Shown here piece after piece: positions 1 through 15,100 of a DNA stretch of 64,000 nt. The stretch lies in contig OU964925.1 in NCBI GenBank assembly GCA_918807975.1, positions 8,470,798 through 8,534,797 of the forward strand, written 5' to 3'. A model generated the notes under the pieces. It made no database searches. It was not told the origin of the DNA and was given only the letters and a program-made list of their open reading frames with translations. Within the stretch, counting starts at the first letter, position 1. Each line of letters starts with the position of its first letter. The DNA is from Aplidium turbinatum (lineage: Eukaryota; Chordata; Ascidiacea; Aplousobranchia; Polyclinidae). A program made the position numbers and the translations under genes.

Positions 1-159
1 TTCCAAAGTCTTCTTCCAACAACTTCCACACTCCTCTTTCTCTGTAGTCCTGCCGGATGTAAACAGCAAGCTCTCCGACTTCATGATCTGCGTACATGGT
101 GGCTCCTCTTGTCACAGGATCAACCACAACACGGCTCTTCAAGATATTCTGGTCGTATT
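1..159 (-). CDS. Partial exon at the left edge
   Basis: It is open for 52 codons in one frame after an acceptor at 160-161. The product includes [17 protein letters not shown] and then a W, weakly like the G.L.VY....W core of a MAM domain but without the CL.FWYHM signature. A different frame, the one phase-compatible with 879-1046, closes after 12 codons. Whether this belongs to the MAM gene is uncertain. It continues beyond the window. Confidence 0.45.
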
Positions 160-3100
160 CTGAATAATTTCGAATGTTAAACAAATTTTTTAACAATTTT
201 CACGTTTAAACCATAAACAGACATAACTCAGCAACAACATTACATTTAACATTATAAAAACAAAAAACAAAAAGCGAACGTTTTCCATAGTTTTGCTGTG
301 ATACTATATGATTCTTTAGCATTTCTTTTAATATATATTTTTCTTATAGGCTTGAAAAGGGCTGTATAACTAGCCGAAAACGTTCGCTTTTTGTTTTTTG
401 TTTTTATAATGTTAAATGTAGTGTTGTTGCTGAGTTATGTCTGTTTATGGTTTGAAAGAGTTACCTCTCTACCCAAATTGTGTTTTCACGTTTATCTAAA
501 AAGTTATTTGCTCTGCAGATGTTGAGCAATGTTGTTGGTAGCTTTCATTTGAAGACATTTTGATCTTAAAGGATAGTCAGTATTGGGCAACTCTGTTGAG
601 CTAAATGACAAATTAACGCAGGAGATTACTAAAATAAATAATTATAAAGATTGGAAAAACAGAAAACTTTCAAGCATACGACAGGAGGATTGGAAACATA
701 ACACATAAAAAAAATTGTAAAGTTGGTTATGTAACAAGCAAAATGTAGAGTGTGCACACTTGTACACTTCACCTATTTCCAAATTTGCTACAAGAAGTGA
801 CAAGTGGAGATGTTTTTTTCTTCTTGTATTTGAACTAACATTAAATTATGAAAGGGGATTCAAAAACAGATATTTTACAGACTTGTAGGGGCACATGGCG
901 CGAAGCAAGGGTAGCAGGTCAACTCTCTTGGGGAAAAACAGCAACCCATAGGCTCTCCATTGCAAGTCCCATCTGCACAGTTGAGGTTTGGTGCAAGGCC
1001 AGGACAATTCCATCCTATTTGCGCGTCTCTCATGTAGAAGAAAAACCTTAAAAGATATAAAATTAGCTCACTTGTCGTCATATATGGCCCATCTCAGTTT
1101 AAATGGCTGTTTCTTAACATTGATTACATTTAATCTTGTTAGCTACATACAATCATAAACAAACATACCTGAGCAACACCACAACATTTAACATTATAAC
1201 AAACAAAAATAAAATAGCAAACGTTTCCGTCTATGCATACACTTCTTTTAAACTTAAAGTCATTAAAAGTAAAATAACTTTGCATTGTATGAGAATGTAG
1301 AAGAATCGTAATTTTCTTATACAATGTAAAATTATTTTTCTTTTGAAAGCATGAAAAGGACTATACACAATACATCGTCGAAAACGTTTAATATTTAATT
1401 TTGTTTGTTATAAATTTAAATGTCGTGATGTAGCTGAGCTATGTTTGTTTATGGTTGAAAAAAGTAACTCAAATTACACATCACAAGCTACATGATTACA
1501 TACTGCGCTGTGATATATTTATACTGCAAGTTTTTGTAAGTCAACACCTAAAGCAAAATACGCTTATGGGTGTCAAACTAAACGGCTTGGAAGAGAGCGG
1601 TGAACACACGTCGACGTCGTTGATTCAAAATTCGCGATAATAATTTCGAGCCACCTCATTTCGCATGACTCAGCAGAATCCCGCAAGAGCGCGCTCTGAA
1701 GACGCGCAGGTGAGTTTAGAGTTCCAGTGTAAGCCTCCACTGCAAAATAATGGCCTGATCCGGTCTGCGTGTCGTGATCGTTTGAAGGACCGTTTCCATT
1801 ACTTCCGCCATGGCTTGCTGTAAAAACCGGTCAGCCAGTAGCAAGTTGCATTTGATTTTGTGTCTACTTAGTTTAACCCAAAGAGCTCCATGAATATACA
1901 ACATATAATTTACTCCAACATATGGTTTTTTACTACTTTAAATCAACTTTTGAAGTCACGAAAGACTATATTAATGATATAATTTGATTACGGGAGTCAT
2001 CAAGGCATATCTTTGATTTCTCACCAACAGATTTTATTGTAAGAATTTTATAAAGATTCAGATAACTATGATAGCTTTCTTTTCAAACGTCTCAGCTCAC
2101 GGTATACCAAGCTCATCTAAATATCTTTTAGTGACGTTTTATGATAACAAAGATTTAATACAGTAACAAAAAACTAGTATCAGGACAAAACATTTCATAT
2201 GGTACATAAAAAAATTGATTGCAATACCTTGTTCGAGAAACCACTTATACTGGCCAGCACTGGTATCGAACCAGCCACACGTGCTTCCAGAATCATCGTC
2301 ACCTTCAAACTGACACGCGGCACATGTTGCCTCGTCACTCGAGTCAACACAGTCACTCACAAAGTCACAGACTTTTTCACCAGCAACGGTTGTTCTCGAG
2401 TCGTTTACGCATGTGAACGATGGTGCAGGGGTAGTTGCCACGCAACTAAGAAAGAGTGAAAGTTGAAATGACCATATATGGACAATATTTTTACACTACG
2501 TATGATGTTGAACTGTTTTAGAATAAGTTTGTTCAACAAAACAACAATTGAATGGGAAACTCAGTAAAAAAATATTTACTTGTAACTAGATAAATATTAA
2601 GTCATTTAAGAATTCAGAGATGTTACTGTAATGAAATTCAAACTGATTTTGTGTTCTTGGTCATCAGGGTAGACCTACTTGAATATTTCACTAAAACCGT
2701 GACAAATATTCTACAAATTAAATTGAGTATAAATGCACAAATTATAACCCTGCGCAATTAATTGCATCTAGGGATTAGAGTACCTAACCCTAGTCAACAC
2801 AATGGAAACAAAAAATTGATTAGCGTTGGAGTTATAAATCACTATGCAAATGCGGTTTTATCCACTGGTAGGAGTGGCCGATTCCTTTCTCCATTCGAAA
2901 TTTCAAATTATGTTCACCTTCCATTCACTGATGAAATATCATCGATGGATATGCTGCCCGAGCTTCCCACAGTCCCCTCAATGATGATGCTGAAGGCGAC
3001 GGAGTTGGTTATGTCTATCTGCACAAGAGTCCAGTCCCCGTCTGAAACAACATTTACAAATCGTCTAGGATTAAAAGTTATTATATTTTTCTACCACATG

Positions 3101-6100
3101 CCTTCTATTTATGCTTTGACAAGTACAAGCCAGACGGTGATAAGATTTTTAATTTGAAATCATCATCGCCTTTGCTCAAAAGGTTATAATCTGGTGCCGC
3201 AAATGCACCTGTCTTCTGCCCTAGGGTTTCTAAATCAAGAGTTTTCCCATGGGTGTGAACTGTGAAGCCTGTTTCTAGGAGGTGCGTGAATGCTGAATCA
3301 TTGCGGTTAGTTGTAAAATGGCGCAAGAAGCTTCGACTCGTTTATCAAGTTTTTTAATTCATATTGTGGAATGCGCTTGATTATTGCTTTTCAGCGACTC
3401 TAGAAACGAGTGCGACAACTGCCTGGTTATTTCAAAAATGTTCCAACTAAGAAAAAAATGAAGAACCAGCGCCTTACTCTAAAATTTTTAAATAGTAAAC
3501 CTAAGAAGCAAGTAACGGTTTTATTTGTTTAATCAAACCAACATATTAGACTTGTGTAATGTGTATCATATAGCTGAAGTAAGTAATACTTACTGGCTGT
3601 GCTGGGACTCTGCCACACGGAAGTTTCGCCCAACTGACTGTTGGAGTCAAACACTTGGAGTATGGTAGATGTACCCAATGTTTTGTACCAGAATGAGAAG
3701 CAATGCACTTTGTTCATGAGGGCATACCCGTCAGGAAACACTTCGGATACCAACCTAAGAATATAGCAACACGTTTTTTTTTTCAGAATTAAATTTGCTA
3801 TTGTAAGTTTCTGAAGTTATTTGGAAGGTAGCTGAGTTTTGAAATTAGTTTTGACTGTCTTACATCTCAACCCAATGTTGTTTAAAATCGATTAACAGGT
3901 TAATTAACTGAACTGTTTTGTAACTAAACTGGTCATTTGGGTTTAGAAGCAACAACTGCAAATATCAATAAGCATAACACTGATTCAACACACAGCCAAC
4001 ACACAGGCAACATACAGGCAACATACAGGCAAGTGATGAGAGCCCTGGTACGAGGTTTGAAAGTGACGCAAAAGTCAAACAAACAATGGGTTCCGTACCT
4101 TGCCTTCTGCCCAATGAAGTCGTTGCTAGATGGCAAACTCATGTAGTGTCCCTGTCCTGTGGTGTGGTCTACTAGGTCTGTGCTGGCTATCCGCACCCAA
4201 TCAAATGAGTTTGAAGCGGCCTGATGAAAATTTTTACACATGTTATTTCAAATTTGTCCTCCCCTTTAGCTCAGTGGTTACGCGCGAGGGTCAAGATCAC
4301 GCGGCGCTGGTTCGACTCTCGGGGCGTGCGTTTGAGCAACGCATTTCAGGACTGCTTTCCATTCGGCGGCACCTAATGAATGGAATAATTCCCTGGCAAC
4401 AAGATTTCAACAATCCGAAAAACTTCACTCTGGCAACCTCGGTAACCGGCCCTGCGTCAAGAGCCTCTACAAGTACGCGAATCTACCAGGAATAACCTAT
4501 CAAGGCTTTGTCAGTCCGAGGATAAAGATTCAAAACCAACCAACCAATGGTACCAAATAAAAAGTCAACGGGAAAACTTTGAATAAAAATTGCAAACCCT
4601 GATTGGTTAGTTCTAGCCTACTGCTGCAGGTTCACTATAAATCCATTTGTTAAACAACTATGCGTATAAGTTTGTGCTTTATTTTCCTCTAAATCCAACG
4701 TTTTTTGTAAATTTTAATTATGCAAACATTTATCTGTTAAAGCTATCGACTCCAGAGCGAACACAATGTGCTTGCAATTCAAAACAAACCAAGATATTTT
4801 TCAGTGCGGGGAACACAAATTGCAAGGTTGTACAGACCAAAAAATACCTTTCAAAGCAGATTTTATGCTTGAATAGCTACGTTTTCCTCTCTGCTTACAA
4901 TTAAAAACCACGCTGGGTTATTCACAAACTATGTATAAAAACACAGTTAGAAAACTAGTTCACCTGTGCCCATCCGCATCGCCCCTCTTCAAAGTCACAA
5001 AAACCATAAGGCTGGCAGGCTCCTTCTCTTATACCTACGTCATCGATTGCTTTGTCAGATCTTCCGTAAGCACCGCTCACATCTTCGAAGACAAGTTTGT
5101 ACGGTAGTCCGCTGTTGATTGTCGCTTTGCCATGACGCCATTCTTCACTTATCTATGCATGCAAATATTTAAGAATGTTTCCCACAGTTAGGAATTCACT
5201 AGGATACGTTACATCAGCCATAATAGGTGCAAAAATTACAAGACTTTTCATAAAAACATTGCACCTGTATTTTTAAATTAACATGTGTGTATTGTATCAC
5301 TGAAACATGCGCTTGAAGATAAATAAGTTTTGTGGCTATTCTGTAACTTTGTTTGATGAAAAATTTGTCTTAATTCTGCATTGTGCACCACTACAAATGT
5401 TTAAATTAGATGTGGTTTTGCTTGTTCTACATATCGTTAACATATTGTCCGCCCCGTTAGCTCAGTGGTTACGCGCCCAGTTTAAAATCACGCGGCGCTG
5501 GTTCGGCTCTCGGGGTTGCTAGCTTGAGCTACGCACTTTCAGGACTGCTCTCCATTCAGCGGCACCTAGTGAATGGAATAATTCCCGGGCAAAAAGACTT
5601 CAACAATCGGAAACTTCCTTCTGCCAATCTCGATAATCGGCCCTGCGTCAAGGGCATCTCCAAGTACCATGAATAACGTATCAAGGCTTTGTCAGTCCGA
5701 GGATAACGATTCAAAACCAAACCAAATTATTTATCGTAATTATTTAGCTTTCAATCATTTTTATCGTATACTGTTATGCTGTTGTTCAGAAAAATTTCTG
5801 CTCTCCCAAAGGTTAAAACAAAGTCATTGTTTTAAAATCGTAACTCTAACTAATTGCGGAAGTTGAGTTCTCACCGAATTTGAAATAGTCCAGATCGGGC
5901 TCCCAAGACCAGCTTCAGTTTTAGCGTAAACATTAAGCGACCCAAACTTTGAATCTGAACCAAACAGAACAAACCAGAACTCCGCACATTGTCCGTAAGT
6001 GGACGGAAATGATGGACTTTCCAGTCGGGCAAGGGCGCCTTCGGTTGCATTGTCTGAGCTGGCTTCTAAAATCATAAATAACAATAGACTTCAGCAATTT

Positions 6101-9100
6101 AGAGAGGAAATTCTTAACTAGGGTGCTCGCTACATTAAGGAGTGTAACACCTGTTTTTAGGAAATTATCTACTCATGCACAAACTAATCAACTTACCCGT
6201 CACCATGTAGTGGCCGAACTCAGTACCAGTTGTGTGGTCACCAACGGCAGGGCCAGTGTCAGGGGTGGGCATCGGCCCTTGCTGTCTCATCCAAAGGAAG
6301 TCCGCTGTTTGATCATACGTATAGCCACAAATGTCGTCTTCTTCAAAATCACATCTTGCTGCTGATTCTGAACATTCTCCAACCTACGTCACAAAGCATG
6401 CGGATGAATACATAAAAGGCTGCTCCATGGTCGCCTAAAGATACGGCCTGATTTGTCACATTTTGCAGAAATTTCCAGATTTTTCTAACTTTGGGCGAAT
6501 GTTTAAATAATTTTTTCTCAAAATTATATTTTTACGCTTTCTTTAGCCTACTGTTTTCCCCACATGACAGAATAGATTTTAACATCCTCAGATGTTGAAA
6601 AACAAAGAAAATTTGATTTCGAAGTTTTTAGCCTGACTGTTAATTTTTCAATTACAGTCGGATTTAGCGTTGTTTTTAACTTAGGCCTTCTCATTTGCTA
6701 CTGCTTCCCCAAGGCAACAAAAAGCTTTTATATCATTAGGAGACAGCAAAAAGTAAAAAAATCTCAGAAAATGTCGGTCAAACACTAGCAGTAGCTGTAA
6801 TCAAAATCTGCAAAATGTGACAAATCAGGCCGCATCTCCAAGTGGCCATGGCTGCTCCAACACAACAACGTAACAGCGGACAGAGAAAGCTCATACGGAC
6901 TACGGAGACATATTGAGCATTGATAAATGCAAAAACACTATTCTTATTGTGCGAATCCTGTGGAGATAAGAAAAAGCTAACCAGGTTTGTTTTTCCAGCA
7001 TAAGCTGCCATACGTACACAATCTATTAAGTCATGAAAGTTGGCTGGCGTGTTTGAAAATACATTTCTTAAACATTAGACCTAACTAAGGTATAGCTTAA
7101 GGTTCATCTGGTAAGATACGAAACAGTTTGTGAAATCTACGATGGAAGTCTTTAACCTACGAAGCAATCAGGCTCTAACTATCAACGTGTTTCTGTTCCG
7201 ACAGTAATTCCAAGACGAACTCTATTTATCTTAAGAAATAAAATTTTAATTTTTTCTGAAAGGGAAAGAACATTTCACTCCTAAACTAACTATATTTAGT
7301 CGAAAAAATGCATGTTTGGCTCATATGTTGTTATAGACGACCAGCCAGAAATGTGGTATTGTACTGATGAGTGAAAAATAAAGTTAGCTCTTTCTGCAAA
7401 GCAGAAGCCCGTTCGCTCTTTCTTTCTTGAACAAAACTTTTACTACTGTACTGTATTTATGATGTCACATCTTATGTAATTGAATTTCACGCTGTTAATT
7501 TTCATACGTTATGTACGTTTGATTAGGCATTCATGTTATCAACTCGTATCAGGTCTTCCGTCCTGTCCCGCAATAACGCACACTTCAGATTAAGTCAGTT
7601 ACTAGCGTGTAAGGATTGTAAGAAACAACCTCATAAGACAACTAGAGTTATTTTCAATACCTCTACTAGAATTATGGTTGTTAAAAATAAAATCAACTCT
7701 ATGGCAACTGATCAAAATAATTAAAATACATCTGCTCACTTTCAAAGAGATGTCATCCAACGCAATGTCTCCGGTTTCAGAATCCCCTCGTATTGTTTGG
7801 AAGACGATGGTGTACTCTCCGGGTGTGGATAGGTGGTACTGGCCAATTTCCCACCTGGAATACACCTCACGTGTCAGGGGAGAACCCGAAACACACTCTT
7901 CATATTAGCTATGTCTATGCTTTGGAAAAATTCAACTGTGCAATCACAAATCAACAGTATTGAATAATTTTTCACATCTTTTTTGTCTTTGATGTTCGTA
8001 CAATATAGGACAGGGGTGGCCAACACGTCAATATCGTTCGACCGGTCGATCGCGTCGGATTTTGTGTTGACTTGCAATAGGCTATGTTGATGCAAGTATG
8101 TTACTGCAATATAAAAAATGTGCGGAATACATCCACTTCTTTTTGGTTCAAGATGGTTCAACTCATTTAAATGAATTTGCATTTCCATTTAATTTCACAT
8201 AATTTTTCATTTTCATTTATTATCACGTATAGTAATCAAAACATAACAACGTGCTGTGCTGACCGACAGCCACTTGAACGATTGCTTGAAGCTGTCTTTG
8301 ACAGGAATCACACCTGATTACGACATGCTGGTAAAAACATGATCAATATCTCACTGACTCATTAAAAAGAATTTTAAGTAAATTCAGTTGTGGAACATTT
8401 TATTTCGTATAGCATTGTATGTACTGTATTTTGTTAAAGACCAAATTAACTGAAACATGAACATGCTGCCAGGGGCGGATCCAGGTATTAACGTTAGGGG
8501 GGGCGATGTCATTGACATTCAGGCAAGTGATCAGCCCGGCACAAACAACGACGGGGGTCTCCCCTAGAAAATTTAGGTTGAATTTGGTGCGTTCTGAGAG
8601 CATTTTGAACACAAATTATGAGAAATTCTATAACTTAAAAAACCCTCAACAATGCTGTTGTGTAACAAAGGGAAGGATGAAGAGCTGATGTGCCCTTACC
8701 ATGTCAAGTTGAAGCCTGAACAACCTAGCGGAATGTATAGTTGAGACTGAAGGTTTCACTCTTGATTGTTTCACAGCAATTTAAAAATTGACCACGGAAA
8801 GATAATAACAGGTAATTCTGTCTTCGCAATGTCACAGCATAATATTGATACAGATATTGAGGTTGTTATAGAGTAGACTTACTGTATAACTTCGAGGTTT
8901 TATTCCTCTGACAAGTTTTGAATTGTTAGAAAGAGCAATGAGGAAAGGTCAAAACACTGGGTCATGCTCCACCCCCCGTAGAATCTCCACTAGCCTATAG
9001 GCTAGGTATCGATTGTAAATTTTTATTTTGGACCAGCGAAACACTACAATTTGTACCTACATTAAAACTATAGAACGGCAGTTAAACATAGTGAAATGAC

Positions 9101-12100
9101 GATCAAAGGATAGGCTAATATAGTCCTCCTTAAAACGTGTCATGCACGGTCGCTGCACCAGACAAAGAAAGAAACTAACAATAACAGAAACAACTATTTC
9201 TGTGGACTTCACAAATGAAACGAAAATAAAAAGGCTACTTTGCCGGTACGGGTAATACTAACAGGTGTCGTGCATTTGACTACAACACAAAGTCAAGTTT
9301 GAGGTTTCTACTGTTGGCAAATCGATTTATCAAGGAGTCTGTGTCAATTAAAATGTTCCGATGCTGGTGTAGTTAGGTCAATCCATTCAGTCTTTCCTCG
9401 CCGATGTTGTTCCTCAGCCAGGTTTTCAACGACCGAAAAGATGAAAAGCTTCTTTCGGCTGATGCTACGCTGACTGGCTGGGTTAATAGTATTTTTAGAA
9501 GAGAGTGTACGATTGTGTACACATCTTCATCACACTGTTGTAAAGCTTTTTCCGCAGTCATCGGTAAGACTGCAGCAGTCGCCGGAACAGTTATATTTGC
9601 CCACTTCTCCTTCCATAGTTGGATCTCTGAACATAGAGCAGATTCCACACTATATATGACCATGACGTAACAAGCTGTTGTAGGCATTGCAAATGACTTT
9701 TGTCAATGCTATCGGGTCGATAGGCTACTTGAGCAATTTCGTGGTAGCAATGATGTTAGGTGACAACATGCTAAAGTTTCAGCTAGTTCCACGTCTGACC
9801 GCCAAAGTTGCCAATCACCTGCTCTGTCAACCAACTTATCTAGGCTAAGGGATTTATCGCTATGCTCCACAGTGCCGGCAAAAACTTTAGAAACTTTTTA
9901 AATTTTAGTAATTTCGTTCGGTAATTAGACTCTGTGAGGAAATAATAACCTTGTAGCCTACTTTGTTATTATTATAGCCTACCTTAGCCTAACCTAATCT
10001 TTGAACATGGCAAAAGACTTATTCAGTATTGCTTTCGATATGTTGTTTTCCAAATCATATACATATAAATGAAGAATAAAGCTACTTTCTTAGGTTTTAG
10101 GGGGGGGCGATCGCCCCAATCGCCCCCCCCCCCTGGATCCGCCCCTGCATGCTGCTCAGTGCTGACGATGGTAAATGTAAATTCATTTGCAGCAAAAGTG
10201 TCACAGAAAAAAAGTTGCTTAGTGACTTCATCACCGACTCGTCGCTCCGGTGTTGGTTTATCTGTAAAACTGAAGCTTTAGAGCCACCATAAGAGAGCAG
10301 TCTAGGGTAGGGGTTGTACTGAGATTAGAGCCACGGAACAAAATTTGAACCAATTATCAAACCTGTGGCCATTCACACCATAGCGACCGAATAGCTTGCG
10401 AGAGGTTTAGTTGAAATAACATTTATTCCCCCATTACGAGCCAAAATAGGTCTTAAAAATAGACCCACAAGTGATTTAAGCTGTAGATCGAGAATACCTG
10501 TAATCCTACACTGGGTCGATCGCTATAAATTAAAAAAGTTTCTAGCAGATCACAGTCAATAAAAAGTTGGCCACCCCTGATATAGAATGAGAAATTATAT
10601 TACTATGTATTACGTAGTTATTATTATTATATAATTTTGGGAGAAAGTTTGCTTTCTTGTACCAAAGACAGGAAAAGAGGCAAGATACAACATACAACAG
10701 GATTGAGCATAACAACAATATATTTTACAGTACATATTTACAAATAGTTTAACAGTCAAACGTTTTCGGCACCTTCATCAGGAATCTGAAAATATTTTAT
10801 TATTAGTATTATATTAGTATTATTATGACAAATGTTATTTACGTTCATGGTTTATTTAGCGTATATTGCTATGACATATACCGTATAGTACACTGCAAAT
10901 AAATATGCAACACAACAGGAAGGTAGAAGCAGCGAAGGGACATCAAAGTAGCTGTAGTCATCTGGTTAGCTGCTCCATGATTGCCGAGTGGAGCGGCATC
11001 AAACTGACGTTCTTCCGAGCGTCGCGAAAGCTCTCTCACCACTCGGCCACTCAGCCGAACAGACAAGCAATATTTTTAAAAATCTCCAACTGCGCATATG
11101 CAGACTATTTAATGAAGCTACTAAACAACAACAGTTTTTTTTACAGTACAGCACCTCGTAAACAAAAGTCGCAATGTTTTATCGCCAGTTGCTGAAACCC
11201 GCTAAAACCGGAAATTACCTGTCTTGACGAGTTCCAAATCTGCTCCATACGATACTGCTGGTTGATGACAGTGTTACTTCAACTTGTAGAGTACCAGTGC
11301 CCTCACCATACATGTAGTAGAAGAATCGAAGACAGCGGCCAGCACTGGGCACCGACACTGTGGTACTTTTTAGCCTGAATGTAAAAGAAATGTGTTGACA
11401 ACACAATGTCTTGTTGCTGCAAAACAACGTCCATTCGTGTTGGGTGAGTGTTACGCAGTAGTATTATTCAATGGTGTAATAGTTTGGGAGCAGGGTGGAA
11501 TGAATTATTTGGTTGAATAAACTCATCTGTTGCAGCAATCAAGCCAACCAACAGCCTATTCAGTTTTGATGTAAATTTCAAGTTTTTCAAAAACTGTTTA
11601 TAGCTTACTAGACAAAAATGAGTTTATCAGAATCAACCCATTGTTATTTGTTAACTCTAACTTGTGATAGCTGCCTATTTCTACATAATTTTAACGTTTC
11701 GAGACGGTAACACGATATATTAATGACAACTTTTTTAAACAGTATTTTCAAAATACCATGTGACGTCATTTTCCTGTTTTTTTTTTACTTTCGTAAGTGA
11801 CGTCACTTATGAAGTTATTCATCAACCTACATAACCCAATATGTATGACAGTTCCGCTTGCTACAGTCGAGAGTACTATATAGTATTTAGCCAACTCCTA
11901 GCTGGGTTATTCGTTTTGTTTAGTTTGTTAATGTGTGTTTTTTCGTTTATGTAAAATAGGTCTACAGATAACATGGTCATCGATATCTTACCGAGCCTTG
12001 TCGTTCGGCTGGTTCCCGCTTGCCTCCACGTACGCGTAATGCCCTGTTGCAGTAGCCAGGGTGTGGTCAGATGGGGGACCGGTCAGTTGTGTGGGGGTGC

Positions 12101-15100
12101 CACCTTGTTGGTTGACCCAGGGCTGCTGGACAGTCGAGCCGGATTCAACAGACCACGTACAGAACGCTCCGTCTTCAAAATCGCAATCCCAAATACTAGG
12201 AGCCTATCAATGCAATACATTGAAATGACAAATAAAAAAACCTCCTCATCTAATCAAGGCACAAGCAAAATAATGTAAAAGTTACGTCTGTCCTGTGAGA
12301 AGACAATAATTGTACATCAGAAATTGCTGTGCAAATAATATCTTTTAAAAAGTAAATTATTTCAAACACGAGCAAAGGAATACAACCTGAGTGGTGGTAG
12401 TAGTCATTACTGGAGCGGGTGTTGTCACATTTGTCCCAGCACAGTCTTGGTGGAGGACCAGATCAAGATCATCAATGGCGATATCCCCACCAGCGATCGT
12501 TGATGTTTTTGTTGCTTCTATTACAAGCCTAATAGAAAAGGACAACAATCAAAAATGTGTCATGGCGGTTTAAAAAGTAGTTGGCTTCTGACACTCAGTT
12601 TACTCATGCTGTCCCATAAGTGGTTGAGCGACAAGAAACGCATTGGATTTAACGCGATGACACAAATCTAAAAATAACTAAACAAGACAGAAAAAATCTC
12701 AGGTTTTCGACGAAGCCACGGTCTCTCATCAGCACAAAATAAGCAACAACAATCAAACAAATAAAATGGTAACAATTAAAAGACAAGGGTAAGAAATGTT
12801 GTTTGTGTGTGAGTGATACCCTAATAAAGTTGATAAAAGAGACTACTTGGCTAAAGCCTACACAGCATAATATAGAACATTCTGTCGAAACGTTGTAGAT
12901 GCAAAACAACAATAACAATACCCTTCGAGTGCAATTGACCAGTATTGGAAGATGTACACGACGTGAGGACGAACAGATTTTGTGAATGGAATGTCACAAA
13001 AATATACGTTGATTAATCGTAACTATAATTGTTTATAATCTTGTAATAGGCTACAAATATTTGTTGTTATAAGTAACCTACGTACAACTTTATTTTTGAT
13101 GCAAAGACATGACAATATTCTTTTGCTTACGACTTCAAAAACTACTGAATAATAAAGAAAACATTGTGGGTGTAATATCTTAATCGAGTCGGGTTGTTCG
13201 CTACATAAACAGCAAAACTAATCCATTTTGCATTGAATCAACGTCTGCAAACGTTAAATCAATAAAAATAAGAGACATTTTGTTGGTTAGGCATCCACTG
13301 ATTGACACATTACCTCCACTCCTTATCCGATGTAACGTCAGCTTGTCCTTGGATCCAGACGTCACCTTGGCTTCCGGAATGCGTCCAGATCCTTCCATTG
13401 TTTCCCAAACCGTTGTTGATGGAATTAATATCCGTATCAACATCCTGTAAATAAGGATAAACCTTTGTGTATACGAAATTGGAACCCAAACTTAAGCTGA
13501 TATCGATCATGACATTTCAATTCCTTCACTACGAAAAGCATCATTTTACATGTTTCTATTCATTGGTATCAACCATGCCCTGAGCAGGAGTGACAAGTTT
13601 TAAACCGTTGCATACACTAGCGTAAAGTCAGTCTAGCCATTAGTGGCAGATGAACTTTACAAGTAAAGAAATTTGGAGTTTGCAATGGAAGGAAATCTTT
13701 CACAGAAAGTTAAATAAACTGCAAAATCTCACAACAAAGAAATTTGGCGCTGTGTTGCCTTCAACCCTCGACGAGAGAAAGGAACTTAATGATGATGAAA
13801 TAAAGTGTAGGCTACATTTTCTGTTCGTAAAAATGTACCAAGTTCCTTTTCTATAAACACACATTTCACGAGAAATCCTAAATTTTTGTTTTATCGGAAA
13901 CAGGTTTTCGTAAAATTAAATTTTGTAGGCTTACAGGACATTGTCCTCAGGTAAGTGTTTTGAAAATTTTACTTTTTATGATCTTCCACTCCACTCGATA
14001 CGTCATTAAGCTTATTTAAGTGTCATTAACCTCGTCAAATTAGGTTAAAAGCACTGTAAGATTATTTCAGCTCAATAGCAACTTCCAAGGCTAGTGCTTA
14101 ACATCAATTTTACAAATTTATAAAAACAAATGTAACAAATTATATTTTACTTACTTGCAAGTACACGGAAAGCGAACCGACCGAATTTCCGAACATCTGG
14201 TACCAAAACCTGAAGCAGGATGCTTTGGTGGGAGGATACAACTCACTGGATACCCACGCCGAAGTGAGGGAGTTAGTCGGGCCAGTTGAGTCCATGTACA
14301 AGTAATGACCTATTTCGAAATGCAAGACGTTTAAATGTGATAAGATCGGTAGTACTTTCTTTACGTCACAAAATTGTCCTATTAATCTATCCAAGGGAAT
14401 AAAAAAATAACTAAGAAAGAGAAAATGAGAAAAGGAAAAGAAAGTGAAAAAATCAACAAAGAGAGAAAAAAATGAAAAGAGAAAAGAAAAAAATCAAACA
14501 AAACGATGTGCTCTTCGAAAACCCTCTTTGCTAACCTGTGGCCGAATCTGTAGTATGGTCTGTTGCAGGTCCAGTGAACCGGCTTGGGGTGGCACCGGAC
14601 GACCATATCCAATCCATGCCATCATCGGTTCCTGGGACGTTGTTCCAACCGCACATGTCCGTCTCAAAATCGCATGTTCCTGAAATAAAAAAAAACTGAC
14701 AACAATAAAGCGAATGCTGAGAATAGTACGGTGTGTGAACGTTTTTCAGCTTAAACTACATAAGTCAAAATCGCAAAAAAAACGATTTATTAATACTAAT
14801 AAGCCTACTTTAAATTTTCAAGTTTAATTTATCAACAGGACATATATTTCAATAACCTGGAGGCGGGCATTTTCCATCAACCAACTTGTAGTCATCAATA
14901 GCAATGTCACTGTTTGGTGTGTTACCTCTTACCGCTTCGAAAACAACCTGAAAAACAAATTTTGCTGTTGAAGTAAACGCAATGCATAACCTGAATTACT
15001 ATGTGACTTTCCAACGCCTCGAGAAAAGAGGATTAGTGCGCTCTAAAATATTTTAGAAAAAGAAATGGAGACTCAAGTAGGTCATATTACGTCACATACA

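Larger units (their letters stand above)
8011..10579. mobile_element. Outer hAT-type element carrying a second hAT inside
   Basis: The ends are caggggtggccaac (8011) and its complement gttggccacccctg (ending 10579). The 8-base flanks are atatagga (8003-8010) and atatagaa (10580-10587), a target duplication with one mismatch, as expected for hAT. Inside both ends are gtcgatcgc strings. Without the insert at 8470-10147 it is about 0.9 kb with no transposase, so it is non-autonomous. Confidence 0.85.

Noticed and set aside
2762-3157. 131-codon plus-strand frame
   Set aside because: It is antisense to the real MAM18 exon 2918-3041.
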